From assembly GCA_016801845.1 (NCBI GenBank), contig CM028924.1:5974501-6038500 (forward strand): DNA of 64,000 nucleotides, in the 5' to 3' direction. A program made the position numbers and the translations under genes. The stretch's first letter is position 1, and each line of letters begins with the position of its first letter. Origin of the DNA: Polydactylus sextarius (lineage: Eukaryota > Chordata > Actinopteri > Polynemidae). The notes below the pieces were generated by a model. The model was not told the DNA's origin. It did not search any database and worked only from the letters and a program-made list of their open reading frames with translations. This document shows, one piece after another, positions 12,611 to 26,000 of the stretch.

Positions 12611-15600
12611 ATGTCTCTGTACCGTAACTCCGCCTGGTTCCTGAAGGGAATGACCGAGTTCACCAGGTAAAGATGTTGTTACTTATTCCTGTGTGTGTGA
12701 TGGGGGTGAATTAGTTATTGATATCAAAGTGGGTGTAACTTTTGCTCTTCACATTTTTGTGTTTCCATACTGAACCACATCTGTAAAAGTTAATGTGATT
12801 TCTGTAGCCCCAGCTTTTATTTTGTAACATGAGGTAGATATTGCATTTATTTCTTTAATCATTAAAGATATATATATATATATTTACCAATGAATTATTT
12901 GTGATTCCTTATGACCCACATTGAGTCATCTGAAAAGTGAAAGGATTGAGCAGCCCTCACAGGCCTCTTGATTTAAAGGCGTTCTTTGAGTACAGCTTGA
13001 AAATATTGCTGAGTAGGAACTGAAACAAGTTGCAGACAACAACAATACTGACAAGTGACCAATTATAGAATATGATTTTAATATAAATTATTGATATATA
13101 ATTATAAAACCAGACTACTGGCCGATGTCAGATTATGAAATGAGAGCAATCTGTGTGTTTCCTGTCATTTAGTCACATATCTCCAGTCAACTGTCACCCA
13201 CAACAAATGTATCAACAGAGAAGATAACTAATTAGCTGTAATGTTTAAGTGATATCAGAGAGACAGAGTGTGTGAGATCTGATCTGTGATCAAGTGGATT
13301 CTGGGAGGTGTCCCTGCTGACACACTCTACCATCATTAAACACAGCGGACATCTCAGTGAGCTGATGTGACTCAGCAGGAGTCCGTGTGGACTTCAGGTC
13401 TCTAAACGTTTTCTTGGATCTCTGAGTGACCTGCTGTGGCCCTGAGACGCCATCCTCATTAGAAAACAGCAGCCAAGTGACTGAGAGGTGCTTTGTGATT
13501 GTTTCTCTCCTCCCCTTTGTTCTGTGTTATCTCTTCACCCTGAGAGCTGCCTGGCAACCCGCTCTGACCCTGGACTAATCGCTCTCTGCATGACACCAGT
13601 GAACAGAGCGGGCATTTAGCCTCAGTGTTATCCCCCCTCCCTGCCCCCTTTATCAACCCCCACCCTCCTGCAGCCGTCTTCAACAATGGCATCCAGGACA
13701 ATAGGGAGAATTGAGGTCCTTGGTGTCTCTCTCTCTCTCTCTCTGATGCTGTTCCTGCTGTCGGACGCCTCGCCCTGAACCCCTTCTCATCAGAGTTGAT
13801 ACCAGGCACCCTGTCTCCTTCATTGTATTTGTACTGTAAAGTACAGTGAGCAGGCTGACCTCAAACCATGACCTGAACTCACACACATACACAAACACAA
13901 ACACACATACACTGATGATATTGGTTGGTGTGTTGCAGGAGTGCCTTCTTATCGGCCTCCAAGCGGTTTGTGGAGAAGGACCTGGAGGTGTCCATGGCCG
14001 GACGCTCCTTCATGATTACAGGAGCCAACAGTGGCATCGGGAAAGCCACCACCATGGCCATTGCCAAGAAAGGTACCACGCTAATTGCTGCTGTAGCTCA
14101 GCACAACCACCATCAACATTTCAACTGGCTGATGCTCACTTTGTCTCTGCCGCAGGCGGAACGATCCACATGGTGTGTCGGAACAAGGACAAAGCTGAGG
14201 AGGCGAGAGCTGACATAGTCAAGGAGTCAGGAAACAAAGTACAGTATGAGACAACCTTCACACTGATCCTGGTTCCCCAAACACAACATCATTCATCGTT
14301 CTTACAGATTGGTATCATTACAGGAGATCTATGTCCACATCCTGGACCTCTCTGAGACCAAGAAGGTCTGGGAGTTCGCCGAAGCCTTCAAGAGAAAGTA
14401 CAAGACCCTAAATGTTCTGGTGTGTAGCACAAGCTTTGAGATGTGATCATGGACACACTGTCAGTGTTGACTTTTTCAGAATCAGTAAGGAAATATGATG
14501 TGATCTGTGCAGATCAATAATGCAGGTTCCATCATGAGTCAAAGGGAAGTGAACGCTGAGGGGCTGGAGAAGAGCTTTGCCACAAATGTCCTGGGTGAGT
14601 TAAAGGTCAGAGGTGAGGTCTGTTGGAGACAATAGGTGAAAAGGAGGTGAAAATGAACAGTGCTGTTCCTTCTTTATCTACCAGGGATTTACATTCTCAC
14701 CAAGAGTCTGATTCCTCTGCTGGAGAAAAGCGCAGACCCCAGAGTGGTGAGTCTGAACCAAACCACTGTCACATACCTGCTGATACAACACTTCACTCTT
14801 TTTTCACAAATGTTAAGAAGCTAAACCATCCATGACCTGGACCTTGTAGGTGATCAGGTCAGGATATGCATATGAAGAAAGGGATTTTATGTTATATACA
14901 ACCTGTCGGGCCCCAGCTACTTGTTTCCCTGATTTGTTGTTTGTGTTGTCAGATCACTGTGTCCTCAGGGGGCATGTTGGTGCAGAAGCTCCGGACAGGA
15001 AACCTGCAGTCTGACAGAGGACGCTACGATGGCACCATGGTCTACGCCCAACACAAGGTAAGACCTGGTCCTGGATCTGGACCTGCTGCTCACAGCCACT
15101 GACCTGCTCTGATTTAAACAAACATGTACAGGTTTTACTGTATAGATATAATATCTAAAATATAAATATAAAATTGCACAAATAGATGTTCAGCCCAAAG
15201 CATCACTATGAGTCAACTTCAACTGGACCTCAGATCAAATGAGACACTGACATGTCAAACAATCATGTGCTCTTCACTCTCTTAAAGTCCTAACATTCAG
15301 GTGTGTGTGTGTGTGTGTTCCAGAGGCAGCAGGTGGTGATGACAGAACAGTTGGCAAAGACTCACACAAACATCCACTTCTCCGTCATGCATCCCGGCTG
15401 GGTGGACACTCCAGGTACCATCCTCTCACACACACCACACGTTACAGATGCTGCTGACATCTTATTGTCCCTTAATACTTTTTACTTAATACTTTTCTGG
15501 TTTGTGTCTGTGTTTGTGTCTGTACCAGCGGTGGCCAACACCATGCCGGACTTCCATCGCTCCATGAAGGACAGTCTGCGAGCCCCAGAGCAGGGGGCTG

Positions 15601-15939
15601 ACACTGTGGTGTGGCTGGCTGTCTCTGAGGCCACGACCAAAAACCCCAGCGGACGCTTCTATCAGGGTACGATGCAAAGACGACAACAAACTTCAATACA
15701 CTTACAACACATAAATTTATCTGTCAAAAAGTAATACTTTAATCACTCAATGTCAAACAAACAGTGAGAGGACAGGATGGAGGACTTTTGTCTGAATTAT
15801 GTGTTTGTCAATTGTGGATTGGATAGAGGAGGGTGGGTGGGTGGGGGTGGCGGGGGTGGAGAGGATTTGGCCTGGGTCCACTGCAGCTGGAGTGGGCTGC
15901 ATTTGGTGCCAGATACTGCCAGAGAGTACAGTGTCCCTA

Positions 15940-15986
<47 letters not shown>

Positions 15987-16618
15987 ATCAAGAAAGAGAG
16001 AGAGAGGGAGACAGACACTGCTTTTGGCCTTTAATGTGACAACCACAGACCAAGTTTTTTTTGGCTGTGGACCAAGTCGCCAGAGTTGAGTCTGTGATCA
16101 CAGAAGCAGTGACAGTGTAACCTTCAACAATGACTCACAGCAACAGCAACCATCAGAGTGAGTTTAATACCGACATGATCTGTCTGTCTTGAAAAGTCAG
16201 ACACCTATAACATAAAAGTGGAAACACTGATATAATAAATGTGAAATCACCAGGTTTCTGTTCTGCCTTATATTAAATTTCTGTGTGGTTGCGACTGTAA
16301 ATCAGAGAGCCTTACAGAGACACTGTCTGCTGAATTATGTCTTATGCTAAATCTCTTGCCACTGAAGATTTCATTGTTCTTTATTGTCTTTTAAACACTA
16401 ACTACTTTAGAGCTGATCCTGTGACTCCGTTCTCCCATGTCTAAGATTAGAGAATGCATGAGCTCATATATTATATCAATATGTGTGTGTGTTTGTGTTC
16501 AGACCGAAGGATGGTGTCCTCCCACCTGCCCCTGGCCTGGACCCACAGCTCCGCTCTGGAGGAGCAGAAGCTCATGTCTCTGCTGGACGAGTTGGCCAAG
16601 TCGTTCCAGCCTCACTGA
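12611..16618 (+). CDS. dhrs12: Dehydrogenase/reductase SDR family member 12
   Basis: Classical-type short-chain dehydrogenase/reductase, expected to use NAD(P)(H); its physiological substrate is not established. Ten coding exons: 12611-12666, 13939-14072, 14156-14238, 14324-14419, 14513-14594, 14685-14746, 14953-15057, 15324-15414, 15529-15666, 16503-16618. Phases agree throughout, giving 320 residues (human DHRS12 about 317). Visible motifs are the Rossmann cofactor loop TGANSGIG (46-53), INNAG (124-128), ITVSS with the catalytic serine (172-176) and YAQHK (202-206, catalytic Tyr202 and Lys206), so the catalytic set is intact. HPGWVDTP follows, as usual in the family. Acceptors of exons 8 and 10 lie directly after GT-rich tracts. 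The gene is divergent from ap1s3 and convergent with wdfy1. The start has an adequate context (CACC before ATG). Confidence 0.95.
15941..15982. repeat. (CA)n microsatellite in dhrs12 intron 9
   Basis: About twenty CA units followed by a short purine-rich GA tract, within the intron between dhrs12 exons 9 and 10. The open frames crossing it encode only Thr-His or Cys-Val repeats. Confidence 0.95.
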
Positions 16619-17382
16619 GCTGACGGGAGACCTGGGAACCAGTCCATGCCAACACTAACACTTTCACCCTGACTACAGACAGGCTCCAAGGACTGATCTG
16701 CGTCTGTTCTCACAAAGGCGTCTGGACTGTTAGACAGTTTGGTGCAAATGAAAAAACACACTAAACTCAGCTTTAACTGATGTGTGGTGCTTTTCTTCCT
16801 CATGAGTTCGTCCTCAGAGACGAGCAAACAGCTTTGGCTTTAACCTTTTGTCTTCAGTGTTTGACAGTGATGCTGCTCTCAGTGTTTTCTTGCTGATAGA
16901 AAACACACGCACACACACACTCACACTTATACAACCACTCAGTCTGTTACTGTGACTTTCTGAAAGTTGTCCATCAGATGGGAATCTGTTGTGACCAAAG
17001 TCACAGAGACACTCTCCATCATTAACTCATGAACTCACGACCACAGTGATGGGCTCAGTCTTGTGTTGTGTGTCGCTGTCTTGTGTCGCTGAACTTTTTT
17101 ATTAAACAGCTCATGTGTGTCATGGAGTCGTTTCTGTGCAGACTGAGCTCAGGCTGGAGGTGAGTCTGTGAGCATCACTGCAGCATCACTTGACATGTGC
17201 AATAAAACTCGATCTGCCCAGCTCTTTTTAAGAGGTATTTTACTGACTGTGACTTGTAGAGTTTTGTCTTGTAAATGTGAGCTTTAATTAAAAAAACAAA
17301 CAAAAAAAACCACAACCTTTACTAATATTATGTGTCTTTGTGTAGCCGAGAAAAACAAGAGTCAAATAAACATCAGAATATC
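16619..17382 (+). other. dhrs12: dhrs12 3' untranslated region and convergent gap
   Basis: No coding sequence. An AATAAA at 17201-17206 and another at 17365-17370 are candidate poly(A) signals for dhrs12. The second faces the probable wdfy1 signal on the other strand. A short (AAAC)n-like A-rich tract lies near 17288-17311. Confidence 0.6.
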
Positions 17383-17388
17383 TTTATT
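17365..17388. terminator. Back-to-back poly(A) signals for dhrs12 (+) and wdfy1 (-)
   Basis: AATAAA at 17365-17370 (plus) and TTTATT at 17383-17388 (AATAAA on minus) face each other twelve bases apart. The arrangement matches that at the scg2/ap1s3 junction. If used, the wdfy1 3' UTR would be about 2.7 kb. An earlier dhrs12 signal at 17201 may be used instead. Confidence 0.5.
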
Positions 17389-20090
17389 AAGCATCAGTTC
17401 TCTCTGTGTCTTGGTCCAAGGCACCGAGAGCCAAGAGTCAGTAAAAGTTTTTAAAAATACAAGTATTTGAAAACATCATGTTGGAACAGCAAGTGTCTTT
17501 TACAGGGAGAAATTAGTTTATTTAGAGAGATTATGATAATGGGCAACTGTGTTGTCTTGGAAGGAACCACTGTGTCTGAGGAAGTAAAGATGAAAAAATA
17601 ATAAAAATATTCAGAGTGCTGACAGAAAAAAAAACATTTACAACACAACACAATCTGTCCTTCCTGTGACCCTTTGAGGATCTGTCTCATTCATCAACTC
17701 TTCCATCATCACTCACCCGTGACGACAAGTAGCGACTGGAAGACAATTCAAAGTCTAGTTAACTAGAAAAGAAAATAAAGTCGTCTGGTTTTAACAAAGT
17801 TCTGTCTCATTATGAAACTTTAAAGATGCATCGATCAATATTTTACTGCAGGTCCTCAGCTCTAGAGTGTCTTATGACTTAAAGACGGTTACTCTGTTTG
17901 TCTCTCACACTGTGAACATGTCCAACTGGTGAACATATTGAAGTATTCAGCAGCTGAAAGAGACAGACAGTTTTTATTAAAGTTGAACTATTTCACACTT
18001 TAGCTCATTTATGCAGCTTTAATATCTTTTATAGCTGCACTATCCATTTTTTGTGTGTGAAAAATGGCCAGAATTATCAAAGAGAAACCATGTTTGGAGA
18101 TGCATGCAGTTTAGTTCCTTTTAGCCTGTTGTTTTGGTTTTCCTCAGCAGTTAGCTGCTGACGATTGTGAAGCATTTAGCAACTAAAGAGCCAGATATTT
18201 TTTTCTCTGGAGAATGAAGACCTGATGTGTCCACTGAGGTTTTTTTTACGTGACAAAGGGACAGACAAAAAAAAAAAATAATGAACTTTACTGTAAAACA
18301 CTGGAAAGAGGTTTCAGTCAAACCCTGAGTATGATAATGTGGGACATTTACTATGGGATGAAGTCCTGATGATGGGAAACAATAACAACTGCTGTCTGAT
18401 CTGTGCTTTGTGACACAGCCTTCAACATGATCTTGATTCTTACTATGAAAAAAAAAAAAAAAAAAAAAAAAAGATGGGAACAAAGAAAATTAAAACACCG
18501 TTTACAGTGATAAATACTTTACTACAAATATAAATATACACTACATGATCAAAAAACTGGAATGTGACTACAGTTTGAAATCAGAATTCTGACATTATAA
18601 TGCTCATTTCCCACTTACTTACGATAAGGCAAGCATTAGTCTAACAATAGAAGATTTTAGCTGCTATTTACAGGGATGCTACATTGAGTCCAGCTGTTGT
18701 CCCTCCCAGATCTGAACTTACAAAAGTGTTTAGTTTGAATCAAATACAGAAAAAACACAGAGTTGTGCAATTCAGTGCAGAGGTGAGCGCGTGATGAGAC
18801 ATAAATCCATGCACAGATGAGTCAGTGGGGTAGGAGGAGAGCTTTAAAGGACAGGATTTAAAAAGACAAGTGCCAATGAGAAACATCCAGAGGTCTGAGA
18901 CGAGGTGAATGAACAGAATAATGACAAGCCCAGTGACAAGGCTTTGTAGGTGCGTCCTCTCCTTTAAGGCTTTTGGAAGGGAGAAGGACTCTGATCTTTC
19001 TGCTGGAAATCCAATTCTACACCAAACAAAACCAAAAGTTATTCTAACAACAAGACTTTGATGACATATGTGTGTGTGTGTGTGTGTGATTACACCATCA
19101 GTGCTGTGTTTTTTATAAAGAAAGAAGACCCGGAGATGTGCTGGTTGTTGCTGAAATAATCACACAAATCTAATCCCAAATGTCATTTTAAAAGATTCTG
19201 AATTTGATGCTGCTGTCAGAAATGTTACTATGGCGACATATTCCACCTTCCTGTGTCTGACCTGGGATCAGGAAGCGGAGACTGACTGATGGTTGGATCA
19301 CTTTACTATGGCAGCATCTTTGAATTTATGAAGATATCTTACTCATCTATCAGAACAGAGGATGTGTGAAGATGTGTGTGGGTATGGGTGTGTGTGTGTG
19401 TGACCTCACATTAATATGAACAGCACTGCCCAGCAACAAACAACTGATGTCAAACCTCCTGAGAATGATTTAAGGCCAACTAGTGAAAGAGAGGAACAAA
19501 CCGAGTAAAGAAGAAAAAGCTGATCACTGATCAGTGAATCACTTCAAGCAACTATATACTGCAAACATGGTGCAGAGCTATTTACACGACCAGGTTTTGT
19601 AGCTTTCAGTGAGGAAGATGCAGTTAGTGGGCCCCACAGGACTGAGGAAGAAGAGCTACTGTGTCTCTACAGAACGGCAGCTCACACACTCTGACATGAC
19701 GTTTACAGTGCAGGGTGAAAAAAAAATACCTTTGTCAAAAAAGAAGCATCTGAAACATTGAATGTAAACACCAATATCAATAATATCAATACCAAGATCC
19801 TCCCACAATGGGAGAAACCAGGAAAACACACACACACCTTTGTGCTTCAGGTTGTTTCAGATCAGCGCCAAAAGTCAATCATCAGTCAAACACATTCATG
19901 TGACAGACAGTGACATTTATGCAAATCAAACAGAGGTACAGACATACACACATTCAGACAGACAGACAGACACACACACACACAATCACCCAGAACAGGC
20001 GTGGTGGCTGGAGCGGGGGATCCAAGGCGGAGATGTACTGTTCAGAGTGGGCAGAGCTTGTGGAGCATGTAGTGTGCCAACGGGGCCCAA
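17389..20090 (-). other. wdfy1: Probable long wdfy1 3' UTR
   Basis: This 2.7-kb stretch follows the wdfy1 stop codon and has no coding sequence I can support. It contains a T-rich/A-rich tract near 18447-18471, GT repeats near 19070-19088 and 19389-19403, and CA repeats near 19970-19983. Its extent as UTR is inferred from the minus-strand poly(A) signal at 17383-17388; a shorter UTR is possible. Confidence 0.45.
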
Positions 20091-23000
20091 TCAGCGCGGA
20101 GAGAAGCCTGTTGCTAAGCTACAGCCAACCACCTGCGTCATATCCCAGATCTGTGGAGACAGACAGACAAAGCAGCCAAACAGCGAAAGAGGAGGGTGGT
20201 TACAGACGAGCTGAACGTAGCTGTTCCTGCTGCTGTGACTCGCACAGTTTCAAATTCCTGCAGGGTTTAAAGTTTATAGCTCCATGTGGATTGTTATTTG
20301 CTGATTTAACTTTTCTGCTGCTGTTCACACAATAGTTATTTTCTCAGCATCCCTTTAATCTGACATCCTGAAGCTGTTTGTTACCTTAACGACGCGGTCA
20401 CTGCCACACGTGACCATCAGGCCTCTGGATGGGTCCATGTCCATGTGGGCTATGTTGTGCTTCCCCTCATGAAACGTGGCCAGTGCTGTACGACTGCACA
20501 CACACACACATGCACACAGGGTTTAGTCAGAGTTGAGCGCAGAGGTTTAGTGTGACCAAATTATATGTTACACAAACACTCACTCTTCTTCTTTGATGGT
20601 GTCGAAACAGGCGTCGCAAACCCGTACAGGGAACTCGAAGCCCATGATTGGAAACGTGGAGCGTTTGGAGCTGCACTTTCCACACACGGCTTTGCCGCAC
20701 TTCCTGCAATGGTGCTGCATACAGGAAACACACCCGGCTTATTAAGAACAACACACAACCAGTGTGACCGCTGCGACCGCTGCCAGACACCAACCAGACC
20801 CTTTCTTTTTTTACCTGTCTGAGCCCCAGAGTTTTAGTGTCCCACATTTGCTTGATGTTCCAGAAGAACGGCTGCTCACACTTCTGACACGAGTCACTGT
20901 CTAACCACTGAGGTGCCTGCACACACACACACATTAAAGCAACTGTTAAACATCAGAAACATCATGATGGAGAATGACAAACCAAACAGCATCAAACTGT
21001 AAAACCCTGTGTGTGACTGGTTATAATATAAACCTCTTCTCTCTGTGTGTCCATGTTCCACACGGCGATGCCTCCGTCGGCAGAGCACGACACCAGCTGC
21101 CTCGTCAGCTGCAGGTAACGAAGAGCCTGAACACGTTCACTGAGGGACAGAGAGAGAGATGAGAAAGACAGAGGAGATGAAGTGAACTGCGGTCAAAGCA
21201 ACCTTAAAAGGAGTTTATCTATATAGTTTGATTTATACGGGAGACTGAGGAAAAAAAGAAAGGGAAAAGGACTCCACAGAGGATGGAAGCGATAAATACT
21301 ACATCAGGCCAGGATTTAGTGTCACAACTATGGGAGCACAGCAGCTTGACTGACCCCTGTAAATCCTGGTTGGTGTAACAGGATCTACAGATGTCTGATA
21401 CCCATCAGTGCACACAGCTTTTGACACAAGAAGGGTGGGGAGGGGTGAAATATGTCTACAGACTGAGAGAGGAGGAGACAAGGACGAGCCAGTGCCTGAG
21501 GACAGCTGCTCCTGACACTGAGACCTGCCTGTGACAAGACGGAGTGGAGACAGATGGACGGACAGTCAGTCACAGAAGACAGACAGACAGACAGACAGAG
21601 CTGTGACAGGACATGCTGATGTTCTCTATCAAACCTAAGCTAAGCTGGTGGCCATTTCATTAAAACCTCATAAATATCCGACACAAAGTGAACTCAGGAC
21701 TTACTGGTGTCCCTGCAACAGTAGCGTCCGTCCTTTACGTCCCCCAATGTCCCACATAATGACACTGTGGTCAGACGCTCCCGAGAACAGCAGCCGCTGG
21801 ACGGGGTCCCACCACAGAGCTCCTATACTGCCTGGAGGAAAACAAAAACACACACTTGTTACATGTGCAGCAAGAGCCTCTGTAGGAACAGTGTTATTGT
21901 CTGATCTGTGGCTCCACCTTGTGCAAGCTGGGAAAACTACACACAGCTATAAACCCCAACACCTAAAAACAAAGCTGGTCTAATGTGTAATTTGTGTTTT
22001 AATGAGCTTCCTATTAATCCCATTGCACCAATATGTCACTACGACACCAATGAACAACTTTATAATCGATAACAGCTGAGGAATAATGACATCAACTGCA
22101 TTTGGTTGGTTACCTAGAAGCCTCATTGCAACTCTGCAGTTCAAATCTCATGGAAAAACACAGAAGAGGCACTGCTTTATGGGACATAAGAAGTGCATCT
22201 GACACTGCAACCAAAACAGGAGGAGGACTGTGTATGTTTTCCCCATTAGTGGTGTAACTGTGGAAACTCTAAGATAGAAAGTGAGCCCTGGACTGATCTG
22301 ACTTTATGGATTATTGTCAACGTGACACTGTGAGACAAAAACAGATCAGTAAGTTTTACTTATCAATACAACCAGGTTGTACTGCCTTTATCACACCACT
22401 GAGATCAGGATTTAGCTCAAACTGGGATTGTGGTTGTTAGCCTTGTTGCTAATGCTAGTGCCACAAGCATCTAGTGAAACAAACATCTGTGATATTCAGT
22501 CTGTTTAATAATGTATAATCTGTATTGACGGAGTTAGTGAAACTGAAAAGTAATAAATAATATTTCATAAAAGCTAATAAGTGTATATTAATGTAATTAG
22601 CATATGAAGTGTTGAGTTATGGCTCATTTTTTTGTGAAATGACAAAGACTTTGACCTCTGGCCATAATTTTAGTAAAATATTCAGTGTTTATAGGAGAGG
22701 AAGTTTGAGTGTAAAGTCACATGATGAACAGCAGCCTGTCCCGCTGCTGGAGGCCTGAAGCGAGGATAATGAACAGAAGAACAGTAGTTTCTAACTTCAT
22801 GCTGATCTGCTACAGATGAAATGGGAAGAGAAATGATTATATATGTATTAAACCTCCATGACAAAAACTCAGCATCACTCACAATAAGTTCCATCAGTCC
22901 CCATGATGTGAAACATCACTGAGACCAAGTTTTTACCAGTTTTACAGATCCCAGTTTTGCACATTTTCTACACGGAGCGAGCCAAAAGAAACACGTCACG

Positions 23001-26000
23001 TCCATCGTGACAGGTTAACCTCCTGTAAATGATCTGTCTGTAGTAAAACAAGGTATCAGAATGGTGGAGGTCGTCTTGTGTTCGGCCTTCCTCACTTGTT
23101 CGTGATCATTGTCCACAGACGGAAACAAGGAGGTGTTTGTTTCACAAAAGTTTAGTGTCTGTTGTGGGAATCATTTCCATGGCACAGCTACAAGAACTGA
23201 GCTGAAAACCCTGAATACAAATCCCATATGAGTAATGGCTTCATCCTGTGATGATGATGATGATAATGATGATGAGGGAGTTTCCACACAGACACTGCTC
23301 TGTCTGAGGGGATGATGGTCACCAAGCAGCCTGATGAGTGTGAAACAGCACAGCTGCCAAAATCTCAACACTAATAAGCTGTTATGGAGATTTTGTGAAG
23401 TGAGATAGTATTTTCCGTCATGGCAGAGGAATGAAAAACTGGCAGAGGAATGAAACAGCTTGTGGAGCGGTGGTCACATCCTGCCTTTATCAGAGTCTCT
23501 GTGGCAGCATGTGGTGGCTCAGCCGCCCCGTACCACCGCTTCCTTTTTCCTCTGCCTTTATACTTAGACAGGAAATAGCAGTGGTTCTGAATATTTGAGC
23601 CAGATAGCTACCATCTGGTTAATGTTAGTCAGGAATTAACTTGACTAGGACCAAAACCTGGTTAGTCTACAACCATGTTTCAGCAACATGTTTAAAGTCA
23701 CCAAAAAAAAAAAAAAAAACCAACCAAAAACCAAACCATCTTGTGGCCATATTAGGCACATTGGGCATTGACTGAATTATAGTAATAATAATTTAAAAAA
23801 AAACCTTATATGGAAGTCCTGCCAATGTGTATCAAAAGGAAAGGGAGGGCTCAGATGTCAAATTGTGCACTTGCATGATTGGGTGTGTCAGAACTAAAGT
23901 TGTCATTATTTTAAAATGTGTAAGTTTTACTGCAACTAAGATGTAGCAAGAACATTGCAAAAATGTTGTTGCAGCAGATTAAAAAAAACAGAGCTGCCTG
24001 GTATGGTTGACACCAATTTATATATATAAAAAAAGAAAAATCAAATGGATTTTAAAATATAAATAATAAGTAATTATAATAATCACATTTATTCCATATT
24101 GCCCAGGTTGTGCTCGATATAAGAATCTCTCAATCTCATCTATTTCATATTCCTGAAGTGTCTATAAATCAATTAAAACATTGTAATGCAATTGAAAATA
24201 ATGCTCTGGGTTCTAACAGTTAAAAGAAGTCTGTAAAGTGTAGAATATATTGTTGTGTATAAGACACAAGAGACAAAGCGTTTAGTAGATGTTATTTGAG
24301 TTCTCTCTCTGTCCAGCCTTGTTGTGCTATTACTGGAGCAGCAGATGTTGGTTCTACAGACTGGTGTTGTCGTTGATCTTCCTGCCCCTTTCCTTGTATC
24401 TCTTTCAGCTCAGACAAGAAAAACTAGAAAGAGTATCATCATCACATTCAGAGCGTTAACAGTTTCCTTGTGAAAATGTCAACAGTGTTTGCTGACTGGT
24501 TTGCAGGTGTTTAAACCTGTTGCGTACATAAATGTGTCTTCCTGTATGAAGTCAACTGAGCTATTTTTAATGAGGCTGCCAGTTGTCAGTAAGTTTCGAG
24601 CTGATGAAAAGCTCCAATAAGCTCCTTTAACCCTGGCCCACATCAACTCAACACCGGAGCAGAAAGAGACTTTTCTTTTGTGCAAAAAAGGGCCCAGCTG
24701 GTCCTTTCTTTTTTCTTTTTTTTTTTTTCACGCTGACGTAACGTGGAGGAATGTAGGCCAGCTAATACGTAGATGAGCGAGATGAGTGGCGCTGATAACT
24801 GAGGAAACAATCGTGTGGAGCGTTGTCTTTACCTTCGTGACCCTTCAGCGTGGTGATCGTGGAGTACGTCTGCTTTTCTAGTTTAAGCAGCGAGATCTGT
24901 CCTGAGTAGTCCCCGATGAAGGCGTGCTGCGTTTCGTGGTCGTATCTGGTTGCGTTGAGTCAGGGCTTCAACGGGTTCGGCATGTTACACCCGGTAACAC
25001 GGAGACAAACACACACACACACACACGGTAAGTGAAGGATACTGCAGGCAAGAGGCCCAGGCGGTGAAGTAGTGTCTCCCAAGCATGCTCCCGCTCTGGG
25101 TGCACATCCAGCTCACACTCTTATCATGGCCAGTGCTCACCACCCACTCACTCTCCAGGGAGAACACCATATCTGACACACGATTCTGATGGGCTGTGAA
25201 ACACAAACAAACACAGGCGCATAGCAAGTTAAACAGATGCAAGTCCTGTTTGACAAACAGAAAACTAAAGTCACAGCTGCCTCCACTGAGCGTTATGTGA
25301 CAGAAGTGCCACAGATGAGCATCATCTAAGACTACTAAACCTGTCCCATGTGCTGATCCCATCAGAGAGACTCTGCTTTGTGTTGCACTAATCCAAACTA
25401 AGACAGATGAATCCCTTCAAATAATCTGCTCTGCCTTCAGACGTACTGATCAGCCTGATCCCGTCACATTTCTGCTCCAGGCCGAGGCACCACAGAGTTT
25501 CCTGCTGCATTGATTTGACTGAACCGTAAACACAACATATAGAACTTATAGAACTTTATAAAGATGATATACAGCTCATTTAATGTATATGGTATGGTCT
25601 CTTTAGCATTAGCATCATGCTACATTAACTTCCACATTATCTGTGGTCGTCCCATGAAAGAACAAAGTCAGCATCTTTAGGTGCTGATGCAGAGATCAGA
25701 TTTCTGGTGCGTTCAATCACTACTACTGAGCCCTTTCACATTTAGTAAGTAAGTATGGACATTTTATCTATAAAGCACATTTAAACACAGCTTATACTGA
25801 CCAAAGTGCTGTACAAAAAGAAACAGCAAATCAACAACAGCTGAAGCAACACAGAATTGCTAAATAAGACATAGATTATGTAACAGCTTTAAATTTAAGT
25901 AAACATTAATAATCACCAGCTGCAAATCAGTAAACTGGTGACACCAATATAACAAGATGTTTGTGCAACCACTGCAGCTGGAACCAAGCTCGGCTATTGT

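Noticed and set aside
15753..16089. Several overlapping frames on both strands
   Set aside because: They cross the CA microsatellite of dhrs12 intron 9 and encode Thr-His or Cys-Val repeats.
24985..25362. 125-codon minus-strand frame as an independent gene
   Set aside because: It is wdfy1 exon 5 plus flanking intron; the real exon is 25043-25193.
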